Notes: generated by a model from the letters alone, not told the origin. DNA of 64,000 bases from Fredinandcohnia aciditolerans (GCA_003640645.1 QGHH01000004.1:228875-292874); one strand, 5' to 3'; counted from the stretch's first letter, positions 10,893-19,069 are shown. Program-made: numbers and translations.

Positions 10893-10918
10893 GATTCTGT
10901 GATTTAAATCACAGAATC
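10893..10918 (+). promoter_or_regulatory. FNR/CRP-type operator at -41.5
   Basis: A perfect 26-base palindrome whose core is TGTGA-TTTAAA-TCACA, the consensus for Fnr/Crp-family regulators (B. subtilis Fnr uses TGTGA-N6-TCACA). Its centre is at 10905.5. A -10 hexamer TATACT lies at 10935-10940, placing transcription start near 10947, so the site is centred at about -41.5, the class II activator position. It should activate the following 36-codon gene, probably under oxygen limitation. Confidence 0.8.
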
Positions 10919-10982
10919 CAATATAGATTCGCACTATACTAAAGCTAGAAATAGAAAAAACTATAATGAGGTGAGAGTTACA

Positions 10983-11093
10983 ATGTTTGTAGCATATTTT
11001 CTTGTTTTTAGTCTTATTCTAGTTTGTGTCGGTTTTGCAATGCAAATTATGAAAGGTGTTAAAGAAATAGATAACAATTCACTGGATCAATAA
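10983..11093 (+). CDS. 36-residue single-pass membrane peptide
   Basis: Reads MFVAYFLVFSLILVC, then VGFAMQIMKGVKEID and a short polar tail: one N-terminal membrane helix of about 20 residues. GAGGTGAGAG lies at a normal distance upstream and a strong terminator follows the stop. The Fnr-type activator site suggests a role in anaerobic or respiratory physiology; small single-helix subunits of terminal oxidases (CydS-like) are a reasonable comparison, but this is inference. I do not recognise the sequence itself. Confidence 0.7.
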   Translation: MFVAYFLVFSLILVCVGFAMQIMKGVKEIDNNSLDQ

Positions 11094-11104
11094 TGTAGAA
11101 AAAG

Positions 11105-11145
11105 AAAATGGGAGAACTAGTTCAACTAGTATCTCCCATTTTTTC
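11105..11145. terminator. Shared bidirectional terminator
   Basis: AAAATGGGAGA pairs with TCTCCCATTTT, with an inner ACTAG/CTAGT stem. T runs follow on both strands. On the plus strand it ends the 36-codon gene; on the minus strand it lies 28 bases after the c-di-GMP aptamer and is its likely expression platform. Confidence 0.8.
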
Positions 11146-11172
11146 GTCATCAAATAAAGGAACCCTTCCATT

Positions 11173-11259
11173 CTATAGCAACCCGGCCACCATAGAGTTA
11201 TCCTCCTTAGGCCCGTGGCTTTGCGTCATTGTCTTTCAACAATTTTGCCTTTTGTATAG
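11173..11259 (-). ncRNA. c-di-GMP-I (GEMM-I) riboswitch aptamer
   Basis: The reverse strand carries the conserved GEMM-I elements in order: closing stem CTATA/TATAG, GGCAAAA, a hairpin with a GAAA tetraloop (ATTGTTGAAAGACAAT), GACGCAAAGCC, the tetraloop receptor halves CCTAAG and TATGG, and GCCGGGTTGC. All ligand-pocket regions expected of the family are present. It begins 24 bases after the stop of the HTH gene and is followed by an intrinsic terminator. No minus-strand gene follows within 300 bases; read-through would be antisense to the Fnr-controlled peptide gene before reaching prfC. Confidence 0.9.
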
Positions 11260-11282
11260 TTTGGTTTTTATCAATGATGTAT

Positions 11283-11852
11283 TTATTTCACTGCTTTATT
11301 TATACGCTGGTATTTACGTTGGATGCTAATTGGGCTACGGTTTAGTCTTTTCCCAATATCGGAAAACGGAGTACCTGTTGCCACAAGCTCAATCATAGAG
11401 TTAATTTCTACTGTAGTCCACGCCCGGTAATTGACCCTCTTTTGCTTTGAACGCTCTCCTTCCACCCAACATGGTTCAGGAACGATTGCATTTTTTTCAA
11501 TTTTTGAAAAGTCAATTCGGCTTTTGTTCCTCTTTGCCCAATCCCAAAAATCCTCGGGTTTAATAAAGTAAAATTTTCGAGTATTTCGTGTTGCTTTTTT
11601 TGTGTACCTTAGTCCATGGTTATCAATCCATAGCTTTACAGACTTTGGATCAATTTTTAATAGAGTTGCCAACTCGTGCATAGTCAATTGACCAGTAAAG
11701 GATTTCGTGTTCGAAAGCCCTAATCTTTTAATCTTTAACTCAACTGCCGTTTCCGTCCTACGAAGGTGATTGGCAATGGTAGAGATTTTCATACGGCCTA
11801 CATTATCCTTCAAAAACTCTATTTCTTCATATGTCCATGTTCTCTTCTTCAA
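11283..11852 (-). CDS. DNA-binding protein with Myb/SANT-like and MerR-like helices
   Basis: A basic 189-residue protein. The N-terminal 45 residues (TWTYEEIEFLKDNVGRMKI...) and the C-terminal 45 (AWTTVEINSMIELVATGTP...) are both SANT/Myb-like tri-helical motifs. The middle (LTMHELATLLKIDPKSVKLW) looks like an HTH of the MerR/excisionase kind followed by a FWDWAKRN segment. A sequence-specific regulator is likely; the target is unknown. Start is TTG behind AAAAGGGG. Its 3' end runs straight into the c-di-GMP aptamer. Confidence 0.7.
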   Translation of the reverse strand: MKKRTWTYEEIEFLKDNVGRMKISTIANHLRRTETAVELKIKRLGLSNTKSFTGQLTMHELATLLKIDPKSVKLWIDNHGLRYTKKATRNTRKFYFIKPEDFWDWAKRNKSRIDFSKIEKNAIVPEPCWVEGERSKQKRVNYRAWTTVEINSMIELVATGTPFSDIGKRLNRSPISIQRKYQRINKAVK

Positions 11853-12037
11853 ATCAAAAATCCCCTTTTCATTCTTAATAGCACTAAGAATGAAAGGCCT
11901 TTTGATGACATACTCTTATCATATCATACTATTGAACTAAAAACACACTGACATTTTTATTTTCACTAGAATTGTCAAGTGCTTTTTATACTTTTATAGT
12001 ATACAAGTTGAATGTGCATCTTCCGGATAGTAGCTAC

Positions 12038-12493
12038 TTATTTTTGAAGCATAAGCTTCATCGCATGAATTTGGCCTAAATGGTAGGCAATATGGAAGAG
12101 AGCTAAGTTCGTTATTTCACCAAAGGTTTCCAGCCCAAGAAAGGGTTGTTTCAGCCTTTCTTCCAAACGTTCAACAGGAATTTGCTGTATTCTAGTTACC
12201 TGTTTGGTAAATTGATTTACAAGATCTGTTTTTGAGGGAATATCTCCATTCCAATCTGCAGGACTAGTTCCTTTAGCAAATAGGTTTATGTAATTTTCCG
12301 GTAGAGAAGTAGATTTCTTCGGATAACCAAACATGAACTGCTCATTGACCGTAACGAGATGACCTACATGCCAAAGAATTGTATTATTAAAACCCTCCGG
12401 TTGAATATTAATTATGTCGTCTGTTATATCCTCTAGTTCGCCAAGGAAACGACCTTTTAATACTTCAAATTGCTTCAATAAATAGTGACTCAT
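12038..12493 (-). CDS. DinB-family four-helix-bundle protein
   Basis: A 151-residue protein with the metal-site pattern of DinB/YfiT-like four-helix bundles: His in LWHVGHL near residue 42 and AYHLGQIHAMK near the C-terminus. Members include bacillithiol S-transferases and uncharacterised metalloenzymes; I cannot choose between them. Single gene, ATG start behind AGGAGCGG. Confidence 0.8.
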   Translation of the reverse strand: MSHYLLKQFEVLKGRFLGELEDITDDIINIQPEGFNNTILWHVGHLVTVNEQFMFGYPKKSTSLPENYINLFAKGTSPADWNGDIPSKTDLVNQFTKQVTRIQQIPVERLEERLKQPFLGLETFGEITNLALFHIAYHLGQIHAMKLMLQK

Positions 12494-12816
12494 TGTAAAC
12501 CGCTCCTAGTTTTTAAGTGGTAGTAATCTATATGGCATTTGATGTTATTTGAGACCAGATTATTGCCTTAATAAGTCATCTGTATTCATTTTTCTTTTGA
12601 AAGCATTTTAAAAAATGCGTGATGCTTAGGTAATAGTTAGTAACATGCATAATTCCTATGGTCCAGAGCGTTTGCATATATATTTAAATTTTCTGTCAAT
12701 AACCAATACACGCTGTCGTTTCCCGGGAAATGGTGTCGGCAATAGAAAAAAATGTCGGAGAGATTCCCGACGCAAATAGACCCAAATCTGATTCGATTTG
12801 GGGCCTTTTATGTCAA
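12494..12816. repeat. Gene-free stretch with a 20-base phased repeat and terminal hairpin
   Basis: No gene is visible in this 323-base gap. A TGTCA/TGTCG core recurs at 12694, 12714, 12734 and 12753 (spacing 20, 20, 19) with unrelated filler. A hairpin CCCAAATC/GATTTGGG at 12781-12802 with CCTTTT on the plus side may end transcription from either side. A palindromic GCATTTT/AAAATGC hairpin sits near 12602-12618. Confidence 0.55.
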
Positions 12817-14241
12817 TTATTCAATTCCAGTCGTATTGCTTGTTAAAGTTAATGATGCTGTTTCGAGCTTTCCACCTCGGTAGAAGGTTAATTCAATTTG
12901 ATCGCCTATTTTTACTTTTGAATATAAATATTTGCGAAGGTCCATCGAACTTTTAACTTCGGTATCATTGATTTTTACAATGACGTCGGTCATTTTCAAA
13001 CCAGCCTTTTGTGCTGCAGAATTTTGAGCAACACTGGTTACTATGACGCCTTCCTTAACATCATTCGGAAGGTCAGCGTAATACATTCTAGGAACTTCTG
13101 CAAGATCCGCTAAACCAATGCCGATAAATGGACGATCAATTTTACCATTATCGATCAGACTGTTAATAATCGGAACAACATCATTACTTGGGATCGCAAA
13201 GCCTAATCCTTCTACCCCGCTGTTCGCAATTTTTAAGCTATTAATTCCAATCACTTGTCCTTGTGTATTTAAAAGAGCACCACCACTGTTACCAGGATTA
13301 ATGGCTGCATCAGTCTGAATAACGTTTAATTCCCAACTACCTGCAGAGGTATCAACAGAAATACTACGGTCTTTCGCACTTACAATTCCTGATGTAACTG
13401 TTCTTGATAAATCAAGTCCAAGTGGGTTCCCAATCGCAAATACCTGGTCACCAGGTCTTAGTGTCCCAGAATCACCAAATGGAAGAACCGCTTCGACATG
13501 TTTAGAATCTATTTCTAAAACGGCTAAATCGGTTAATGGATCTGTACCAATCAACTTAGCCATTGATTTTTCACCATTATGAAGAGAGATTTCTACCTCA
13601 TTCGCATTTTCGATAACATGGTTATTCGTTACAATATAAGCTTTATCTCCATCTTTTTGAAAAATAACCCCGGAGCCAGTACCGCTAGGAATATTTTGTG
13701 AGTTGCTTCGGTTAAAAGGATTTTGTTGAGATTGCATACTTGTGATTCCCACGATCCCTTTTGATGCTTCTTCCACCATATCGGCGATAGAAGACGCTGA
13801 GTCAGAAACTGCGGTTGATTGGATTTTCACCGGTCCAGATGCTTCAATAACCTCAGAGTTCTGCTCTGTTGCAGGAGAATCTGAATTGAAATATCCCTGG
13901 AGACCGTCAATATGTGGTGCAACTCCAAGCGTTAATGCTGAACCAAGGACACCTGCTGACACCATGGATAAAAAGCTTTTCATTTTTGAGTTTGACTTTT
14001 TCTCTTTTGGTCTTGATGCACGAAGTGTCGATTCTTCGCTGACCGCTGATTGCTGTACAGTTTCAGTTTGAGCGTGTTCAATTTGTGTTGCTTCTAAGTC
14101 ATTGTGTTCTACCTCTGGTTTGATATCCACTTTTTCCTGTTCGGTCTGAATCTCTGTAGAAGAATAACTTTCCTTATTATCTAGGTTGTTAGATTGATCA
14201 TCTGTATGTTTAAATTCATCAAAACGTTTATCGTTTTCCAT
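12817..14241 (-). CDS. Membrane-anchored HtrA/DegP-like serine protease
   Basis: A 474-residue surface quality-control protease. It has an acidic cytoplasmic N-terminus (1-85), one membrane anchor (about 89-108), a trypsin-like domain with triad His208 (TNNHVI), Asp238 (LTDLAVL) and Ser319 (NPGNSGG), and a PDZ domain from about 365 (VIVTSVAQNSAAQKAG). It corresponds to the B. subtilis HtrA/HtrB/YyxA group. It follows the two-component genes on the same strand with a 120-base gap carrying its own promoter region and a direct repeat, so control by that system is likely. Confidence 0.93.
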   Translation of the reverse strand: MENDKRFDEFKHTDDQSNNLDNKESYSSTEIQTEQEKVDIKPEVEHNDLEATQIEHAQTETVQQSAVSEESTLRASRPKEKKSNSKMKSFLSMVSAGVLGSALTLGVAPHIDGLQGYFNSDSPATEQNSEVIEASGPVKIQSTAVSDSASSIADMVEEASKGIVGITSMQSQQNPFNRSNSQNIPSGTGSGVIFQKDGDKAYIVTNNHVIENANEVEISLHNGEKSMAKLIGTDPLTDLAVLEIDSKHVEAVLPFGDSGTLRPGDQVFAIGNPLGLDLSRTVTSGIVSAKDRSISVDTSAGSWELNVIQTDAAINPGNSGGALLNTQGQVIGINSLKIANSGVEGLGFAIPSNDVVPIINSLIDNGKIDRPFIGIGLADLAEVPRMYYADLPNDVKEGVIVTSVAQNSAAQKAGLKMTDVIVKINDTEVKSSMDLRKYLYSKVKIGDQIELTFYRGGKLETASLTLTSNTTGIE

Positions 14242-14288
14242 TATGAATTCCTCCTTGACTTACTCCTTATTTATATCATAGTCAAAAA

Positions 14289-14311
14289 TTATGAACAAAA
14301 TATTAACAAAC
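14289..14311 (-). promoter_or_regulatory. Direct repeat in the htrA promoter region
   Basis: TATGAACAAAA (14290-14300) and TATTAACAAAC (14301-14311) are tandem 11-base copies with 9 matches. Such one-turn direct repeats are the usual operator form for OmpR-type regulators. It lies just upstream of a TATGAT/TATAAA region before the protease gene, where an activator would bind. The adjacent response regulator is the obvious candidate. Confidence 0.5.
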
Positions 14312-14361
14312 CTTGAAAAGAAGTGGAAAAATAAGCGAAAATCCACCATTATTATTCTGGA

Positions 14362-15765
14362 TTACGTTAATGGAAATCGAATTTCAAACTTGGTTCCTTT
14401 TCCTTTCTCACTCGTGACCTTAATCTTACCGTTATGAAGCTGGACCAACTGTTTCACGATAGAAAGTCCTAGGCCGAATTGACCAAACAATGTACCCGTT
14501 CGTGAGACATCCGCTTTGTAAAAACGATGCCAAATATTTTCTATTTCCGCTGGGTCAATCCCGACACCGGTATCTTCAATTTCGATAATTGTTTCATGTT
14601 CTCCTACTTTTCCACGAATCCAAATAACCCCATTATCAGTAAACTGGATACTGTTTTTTGTGATATTAATTAGTATTTGTATTAAACGATCGTAATCTGC
14701 TGTAATCATTAAACCGTTGGGAACATCAATCATGATTTGATCATTTTTCTCTTCCGCTTGTGGTTCAAGTGTATCTTTAACAACCTCAAACACTTCAATT
14801 AATTCGATTGTTTCCTTTTGAAGCGTAACCTGGTTGGAGCGAATTTTTTCATAATCCAGATTTTCATTAACAAGACGAATAAGACGCTTTGTTTCCTGAC
14901 TTACCAGTTGAACGCCTTTTTCCTTTTCCTCATCTGGTATCAAGTCATTACTTAACCCTTCAATCACCCCGCTAATGGTTGTGAGCGGAGTCCGCAATTC
15001 ATGGGAAACATCGGCCATAAATTTCCGCCTTCTGCTTTCAAGGCTTTCAATTTCCTCCATTGATTGTTGCAAGCGCTGCGCCATTTCATTAAAATCTTTC
15101 GACAACTCACCAATCTCATCAAAATCAGATGAAGGCAATTTAATGGAATAATCTCCAGCAGAAATCATTGAGGTCGCTTTCCTTAAACGTCTGATACGCT
15201 TTACATGAACCGTCGACAAAATCCAACTCATTAATAGAGCAACAGCCAATGCTAAAAACATCGTATAAAATAAATACTGGTTAATATCATGAATCATTTC
15301 CTGTGTCCCACTGATTGGTGACGCAAGCAGAACACCGCCGACAAAAGTTTGACCAACCATATAAGGCATGACAATAAATGTCACTTCTTGCTCAAATCGC
15401 TTGTAATCCTGTTTGACTGACACGATATGCCCACTTCGGACCTTGTCCCATTCCTTCTTTTTCAACTCCACTTGTGGTACAAATCCACTGGCAGTACTTA
15501 GACTTACTCCATTTTCATCAAATACAGTAAATAAAATATTTCTCTCACCAAGCATGTTTGAGTATTGACGAATTAATGAATCGACATTAGATGTACGACT
15601 AATATCAGAAATGATGTTTTCACCATAAGTGGTCAGTTCGTCGACCTTTTCTTCGAAGACGAGGTTCCCAACGTAATGTGCGAACACAATACTTAAGATT
15701 ACAAAAGCAACCACAATCACACTTATGTGACTAACAAGCTGTTGAAACATGTAGCGAAATTTCAT
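14362..15765 (-). CDS. Two-component sensor histidine kinase
   Basis: A 467-residue membrane kinase: TM1 at about 12-33, an extracytoplasmic sensor domain of about 125 residues, TM2 at 162-185, a HAMP linker, HisKA with phospho-acceptor His256 (ADVSHELRTP) and a HATPase domain with N box (ITKNSIQ), G1 (DTGVGID) and G2 (GLGLSIV). It overlaps the response regulator by 4 bases (ATGA), indicating coupled translation. Position next to an HtrA protease suggests an envelope-stress role like CssS, but the sensor domain did not look like CssS to me. Confidence 0.9.
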   Translation of the reverse strand: MKFRYMFQQLVSHISVIVVAFVILSIVFAHYVGNLVFEEKVDELTTYGENIISDISRTSNVDSLIRQYSNMLGERNILFTVFDENGVSLSTASGFVPQVELKKKEWDKVRSGHIVSVKQDYKRFEQEVTFIVMPYMVGQTFVGGVLLASPISGTQEMIHDINQYLFYTMFLALAVALLMSWILSTVHVKRIRRLRKATSMISAGDYSIKLPSSDFDEIGELSKDFNEMAQRLQQSMEEIESLESRRRKFMADVSHELRTPLTTISGVIEGLSNDLIPDEEKEKGVQLVSQETKRLIRLVNENLDYEKIRSNQVTLQKETIELIEVFEVVKDTLEPQAEEKNDQIMIDVPNGLMITADYDRLIQILINITKNSIQFTDNGVIWIRGKVGEHETIIEIEDTGVGIDPAEIENIWHRFYKADVSRTGTLFGQFGLGLSIVKQLVQLHNGKIKVTSEKGKGTKFEIRFPLT

Positions 15766-16463
15766 TTGTCTTCCTCAACAGTCTCATCAAATTTATAGCC
15801 AACACCCCATACGGTATGGAAAAATGGCTGATTTGCAGTACCTAGTTTTTTACGGAGCCTCTTTATATGTACGTCGACCGTGCGCTCATCTCCGTAAAAT
15901 TGGTAACCCCATACGCGATCTAATAATTGTTCTCTAGAAAATACCTGTTTCGGATGCTGCGCAAAATAATACAATAAATCAAATTCCTTAGGCGTTAAAT
16001 TCGTGATCGATTTCCCATTCAGTATAACTTCTCTTGTAATTTTATTTATTTTAAAATGTTCTGTTTGAAGCGTCCCCGTCTCTACGTTCTCTGAAGGCTT
16101 ACTATTGTAGCGTCTTGTGACCGCCTTTATTCGTGCCATTAACGCAAGTGGGCTGAATGGCTTTGTGACATAGTCGTCTGCCCCCATCTCAAGGCCCAGT
16201 ACCTGATCAGATTCACTATCCTTTGCGGTGAGCATAATAATCGGAACCGTGCTTTTTTCTTCACGAATTTTTCGGCAGATGGTAACCCCATCCATACCAG
16301 GAAGCATCCAGTCTACAATGATTAAATCCCAATTTTCCTCTTTAAATCGCTTATACCCCTCTTGTCCATCATGGACAAACTCACCTTGAATACCTTCCTT
16401 TGAAAAAAACATTTCTATCATCGAACAAACACTCTCATTATCTTCTATAACAAGAACTCTCAT
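15762..16463 (-). CDS. OmpR/PhoB-family response regulator
   Basis: 233 residues. The receiver domain has acidic residues ED (7-8), phospho-acceptor Asp51 (IIVDWMLPG), Thr (MLTAKD) and Lys (VTKPF). The C-terminal winged helix starts at about 133 with LTPKEFDLLYYFAQHP and RTVDVHIKRLRKKL. Partner of the downstream kinase. Likely targets include the HtrA-like protease promoter with its 11-base direct repeat. Confidence 0.93.
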   Translation of the reverse strand: MRVLVIEDNESVCSMIEMFFSKEGIQGEFVHDGQEGYKRFKEENWDLIIVDWMLPGMDGVTICRKIREEKSTVPIIMLTAKDSESDQVLGLEMGADDYVTKPFSPLALMARIKAVTRRYNSKPSENVETGTLQTEHFKINKITREVILNGKSITNLTPKEFDLLYYFAQHPKQVFSREQLLDRVWGYQFYGDERTVDVHIKRLRKKLGTANQPFFHTVWGVGYKFDETVEEDK

Positions 16464-16566
16464 ATCTCCAACTCCTAATAATAAACCGTAGATACTTTTA
16501 TTTTACAATATAAATAGCTTTTATTAAAAGAAGGGGCCCTCTATTGTTGGATGCCCCTTGTGATTT

Positions 16567-17517
16567 CTATACTCTCATTTCCCCATGCTCAATTGAAGAT
16601 TTTTCAATTTGAATAGTGGTATGTTCGATTTTGAATTTATCACGTATTTTATCAATGGATTGCTGTAAGATTTCCTGGCTGTCATGGTCGTCTTTGATTA
16701 ATATATGACATGTGAGTGAGTCGATGCCTGATGTGATCGTCCAGATGTGAAGATCATGAACATCTATCACCCCTTCAATTTCTTCTAAAGTGTCTTTCAC
16801 TTCTTTTTGATCAATCGTAATCGGCGTACCTTCCATTAAAATATGAATTGAGTGAGTTAACACACCCCAGGCACTTTTTAAAATTAGGATTGCGACAACT
16901 ACAGAAATAATTGGATCCGCTATATACCATTCAAACATCAGCATCAAGAGTCCCGCAATTATGGCACCTACTGATCCTAGTGCATCCCCAAGAACATGAA
17001 GGTATGCGCTCCTTAGATTAACGTTATTTTTTACATCGCCTTTACTAATCAGTGACCAAGCACTCAGTATATTCGCGAAAAGACCAATACCAGCAATGAT
17101 CATCATCGTCCCACTTGCCACAGTTGGAGGTTCGAAAAATCGTTGAAACGCTTCATAAACGATAAAGCCTGCAATGACAAACAATGTAACTGCGTTAAAT
17201 AAGGCGGCTAAAATCTCAAATCGGTAAAACCCATAGGTCTTCTTCGGAGATGCAGGTCGGGTAGCAAACCAGAAGGCGACTAAGCTTAGCGCTAATGAAC
17301 TTGCATCACTTAGCATATGACCTGAATCCGATAGTAAAGCTAGACTGTTTGTAATAAGACCGCCGAAAAATTCCAGCAGCATGATTCCCGTCGTAATGAC
17401 CAAAGCGATGAGTAAGCCTTTTTTATTGCCTTCCCTAACTTCATCAAAATGATGATGGTGATGGTGACCATGATGGTCGTGTCCGTGATGATGGTGATGG
17501 TGGTGGTGATGTCCCAT
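16567..17517 (-). CDS. czcD: Cation diffusion facilitator (zinc/cadmium/cobalt efflux)
   Basis: A proton-coupled divalent metal exporter of 316 residues with six membrane segments. The metal-site motifs are present in TM2 (SDSGHMLSD) and TM5 (HVLGDALGS), and a cytoplasmic ferredoxin-like domain follows. The N-terminus is exceptionally His-rich (about 18 His in the first 24 residues), a likely cytosolic metal buffer. The ATG at 17517 was preferred over the TTG one codon upstream because GGAGGGG is 6 bases before it. Last gene of the czcO-czrA-czcD operon, so its expression should be relieved by metal through CzrA. Confidence 0.93.
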   Translation of the reverse strand: MGHHHHHHHHHGHDHHGHHHHHHFDEVREGNKKGLLIALVITTGIMLLEFFGGLITNSLALLSDSGHMLSDASSLALSLVAFWFATRPASPKKTYGFYRFEILAALFNAVTLFVIAGFIVYEAFQRFFEPPTVASGTMMIIAGIGLFANILSAWSLISKGDVKNNVNLRSAYLHVLGDALGSVGAIIAGLLMLMFEWYIADPIISVVVAILILKSAWGVLTHSIHILMEGTPITIDQKEVKDTLEEIEGVIDVHDLHIWTITSGIDSLTCHILIKDDHDSQEILQQSIDKIRDKFKIEHTTIQIEKSSIEHGEMRV

Positions 17518-17529
17518 CAATTTCCCCTC

Positions 17530-17838
17530 CTATTCATGTTCAATATGATGAATGACTTGGTGGAGCAAAGTAATGACATGTTCATCATCATATGTATAAA
17601 GAAATGTATTCCCCTCGCGTCGGTACGTCACTAAGCGAAGATTTCTTAATAAGCTAAGTTGATGGGATACTGCTGATTGTGACATTTCGAGGACTTCTGC
17701 AATATGGGTAACTGAACATTCCTCTTGTGATAATAAATAAAGAATTTTAATCCGCGTTGGATCCGCGAGTGCTTTAAAAATACGTGATGCTTCGTCAATG
17801 GTGGTTTGAGATAAAAAGGAATGATCTTTTTGTTCCAC
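17530..17838 (-). CDS. czrA: ArsR/SmtB metal-sensing repressor, CzrA-like
   Basis: A 102-residue winged-helix repressor (HTH around VTHIAEVLEMSQSAVSHQLSLL). The C-terminal alpha-5 helix has the zinc-sensor pattern Asp85-x-His87 and His98-x-x-His101, as in S. aureus CzrA. Start is GTG, sharing one base with the stop of the oxidoreductase gene upstream. The 22-base palindrome over the operon promoter is its expected operator; metal binding would release it and allow efflux. Confidence 0.9.
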   Translation of the reverse strand: MEQKDHSFLSQTTIDEASRIFKALADPTRIKILYLLSQEECSVTHIAEVLEMSQSAVSHQLSLLRNLRLVTYRREGNTFLYTYDDEHVITLLHQVIHHIEHE

Positions 17839-18902
17839 TATTTAACCCTTCTTTCTAAATTTTGCTTGGTTACCTGTATATGCTGTGCTATGTACTTTGC
17901 ATCATCAGCGACTCCTTGGAGTAAGGCTGAGACTCTTCTTGTTTGCCAGGGTAATCCTAAAAAATACAGACCCTTTATCTTGGTGATTCCTTTTATATGC
18001 TCTGGCTGACCGTTTTCTTGTAATGCGTTCGGAATTTGTAACCAATGATAATTAGATTTAAATCCAGTTGCCCAAACGACATTAGGAACGATAAGGTCAC
18101 TTTTATCTTCAAAAATGAATGTATCATCTTTTATACTAGTAGTTCTTGGTTTTATCGTCACTTTACCAGATTTGATGGCCGTCTTTAATTCATATCCAAA
18201 AATCGGATCAGGACGTTTTTTTATAAAAGTACCTAATTTGGATGTTGTACTAGCTTCGAGTATACCAAATTTATCAAACCACCAAAAAATACTCTTACCA
18301 CCGAGGTCCTGCGGGATAAAGTTGAATTTTTGACTAACCGAAAGATAAACAGTTCGATCGTTTGCTAACTCAACACCGATTTGCGCACCAGAATTTGCAC
18401 CCCCTACAACCAATACAGGTCCATCTTTGAGTTGTGTTGGATTTTTGTATTGTGATGAAAGGATTTGAAATACTTGATTGGATAAGTTCTTTGCAAAGTG
18501 TGGGATCGATGGTTCTTGAAACGGACCAGTCGCAATCACTATAGTTTTAGCAAGGATTGTTTCGTTCGGTGTTTCAATTTTAAAACCCAGTTCTACCTCT
18601 GTGACTCTGGTTACTATTGTATTTAGTTGGATCGGGAGCGAATGGTATAATGCGTATTTAGCTAAATAATCGGCAACCTCATCCTTTGTTGGGTACCCTT
18701 GCCTTGGACCTTTCATTTGGAAATCAGGAAGCTCACTATAGGCTCTTGGTGTAAAAAGGGTCAATGAATCATAACGATTTATCCATGATTCCCCGATTTC
18801 CTTCGCTTTATCTATAAGTAGAAATGACTGTTTGGCTTGTTTTAAATAAAAACCTATGGCTAAACCCGCTTGACCAGCGCCAATTATCACAACATCATAC
18901 AT
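17838..18902 (-). CDS. czcO: FAD/NAD(P)-dependent oxidoreductase, CzcO-like
   Basis: A flavin monooxygenase-like protein of 354 residues with an N-terminal FAD Rossmann motif (VIIGAGQAGLAIG) and a second dinucleotide motif (VVGGANSGAQIG). In B. subtilis the related CzcO is encoded next to CzcD; its chemical role in metal tolerance is unclear. The start was moved to ATG 18902, behind AGGGATTT. A longer frame starting at 18944 would run through the operator palindrome and is rejected. First gene of the metal-responsive operon. Confidence 0.85.
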   Translation of the reverse strand: MYDVVIIGAGQAGLAIGFYLKQAKQSFLLIDKAKEIGESWINRYDSLTLFTPRAYSELPDFQMKGPRQGYPTKDEVADYLAKYALYHSLPIQLNTIVTRVTEVELGFKIETPNETILAKTIVIATGPFQEPSIPHFAKNLSNQVFQILSSQYKNPTQLKDGPVLVVGGANSGAQIGVELANDRTVYLSVSQKFNFIPQDLGGKSIFWWFDKFGILEASTTSKLGTFIKKRPDPIFGYELKTAIKSGKVTIKPRTTSIKDDTFIFEDKSDLIVPNVVWATGFKSNYHWLQIPNALQENGQPEHIKGITKIKGLYFLGLPWQTRRVSALLQGVADDAKYIAQHIQVTKQNLERRVK

Positions 18903-18925
18903 AGAAATCCCTACTCTGTTCGAAG

Positions 18926-18978
18926 TATATGAGCATATGCTCATATATAATATTACGTGGTTGTTTGAAAGGTGTCAA
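18926..18978 (-). promoter_or_regulatory. Promoter and CzrA operator of the czcO-czrA-czcD operon
   Basis: On the reverse strand TTGACA (18978-18973) and TAATAT (18955-18950) are exactly 17 bases apart, a near-consensus sigma-A promoter. Immediately downstream, positions 18926-18947 form a perfect 22-base palindrome with ATGAGCATATGCTCAT at its centre, the form of ArsR/SmtB operators. Repressor binding here would block the -10 and start site. Confidence 0.85.
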
Positions 18979-19027
18979 TTAAAATTGGAAAAATTTTGTG
19001 GGACAATGAACCTGTCCCTGTGTCCCA

Positions 19028-19062
19028 TTAAAAAAACCTGCATTTCATTTGAAATGCAGGTT
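19028..19062 (-). terminator. Intrinsic terminator of the GNAT gene
   Basis: AACCTGCATTTC pairs with GAAATGCAGGTT over a 4-base loop, followed on the reverse strand by seven T. Confidence 0.85.
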
Positions 19063-19069
19063 CGAGTTC

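Noticed and set aside
17838-18944. Longer start for the CzcO-like protein at 18944
   Set aside because: The extra 14 codons would run through the operator palindrome and the predicted transcription start.
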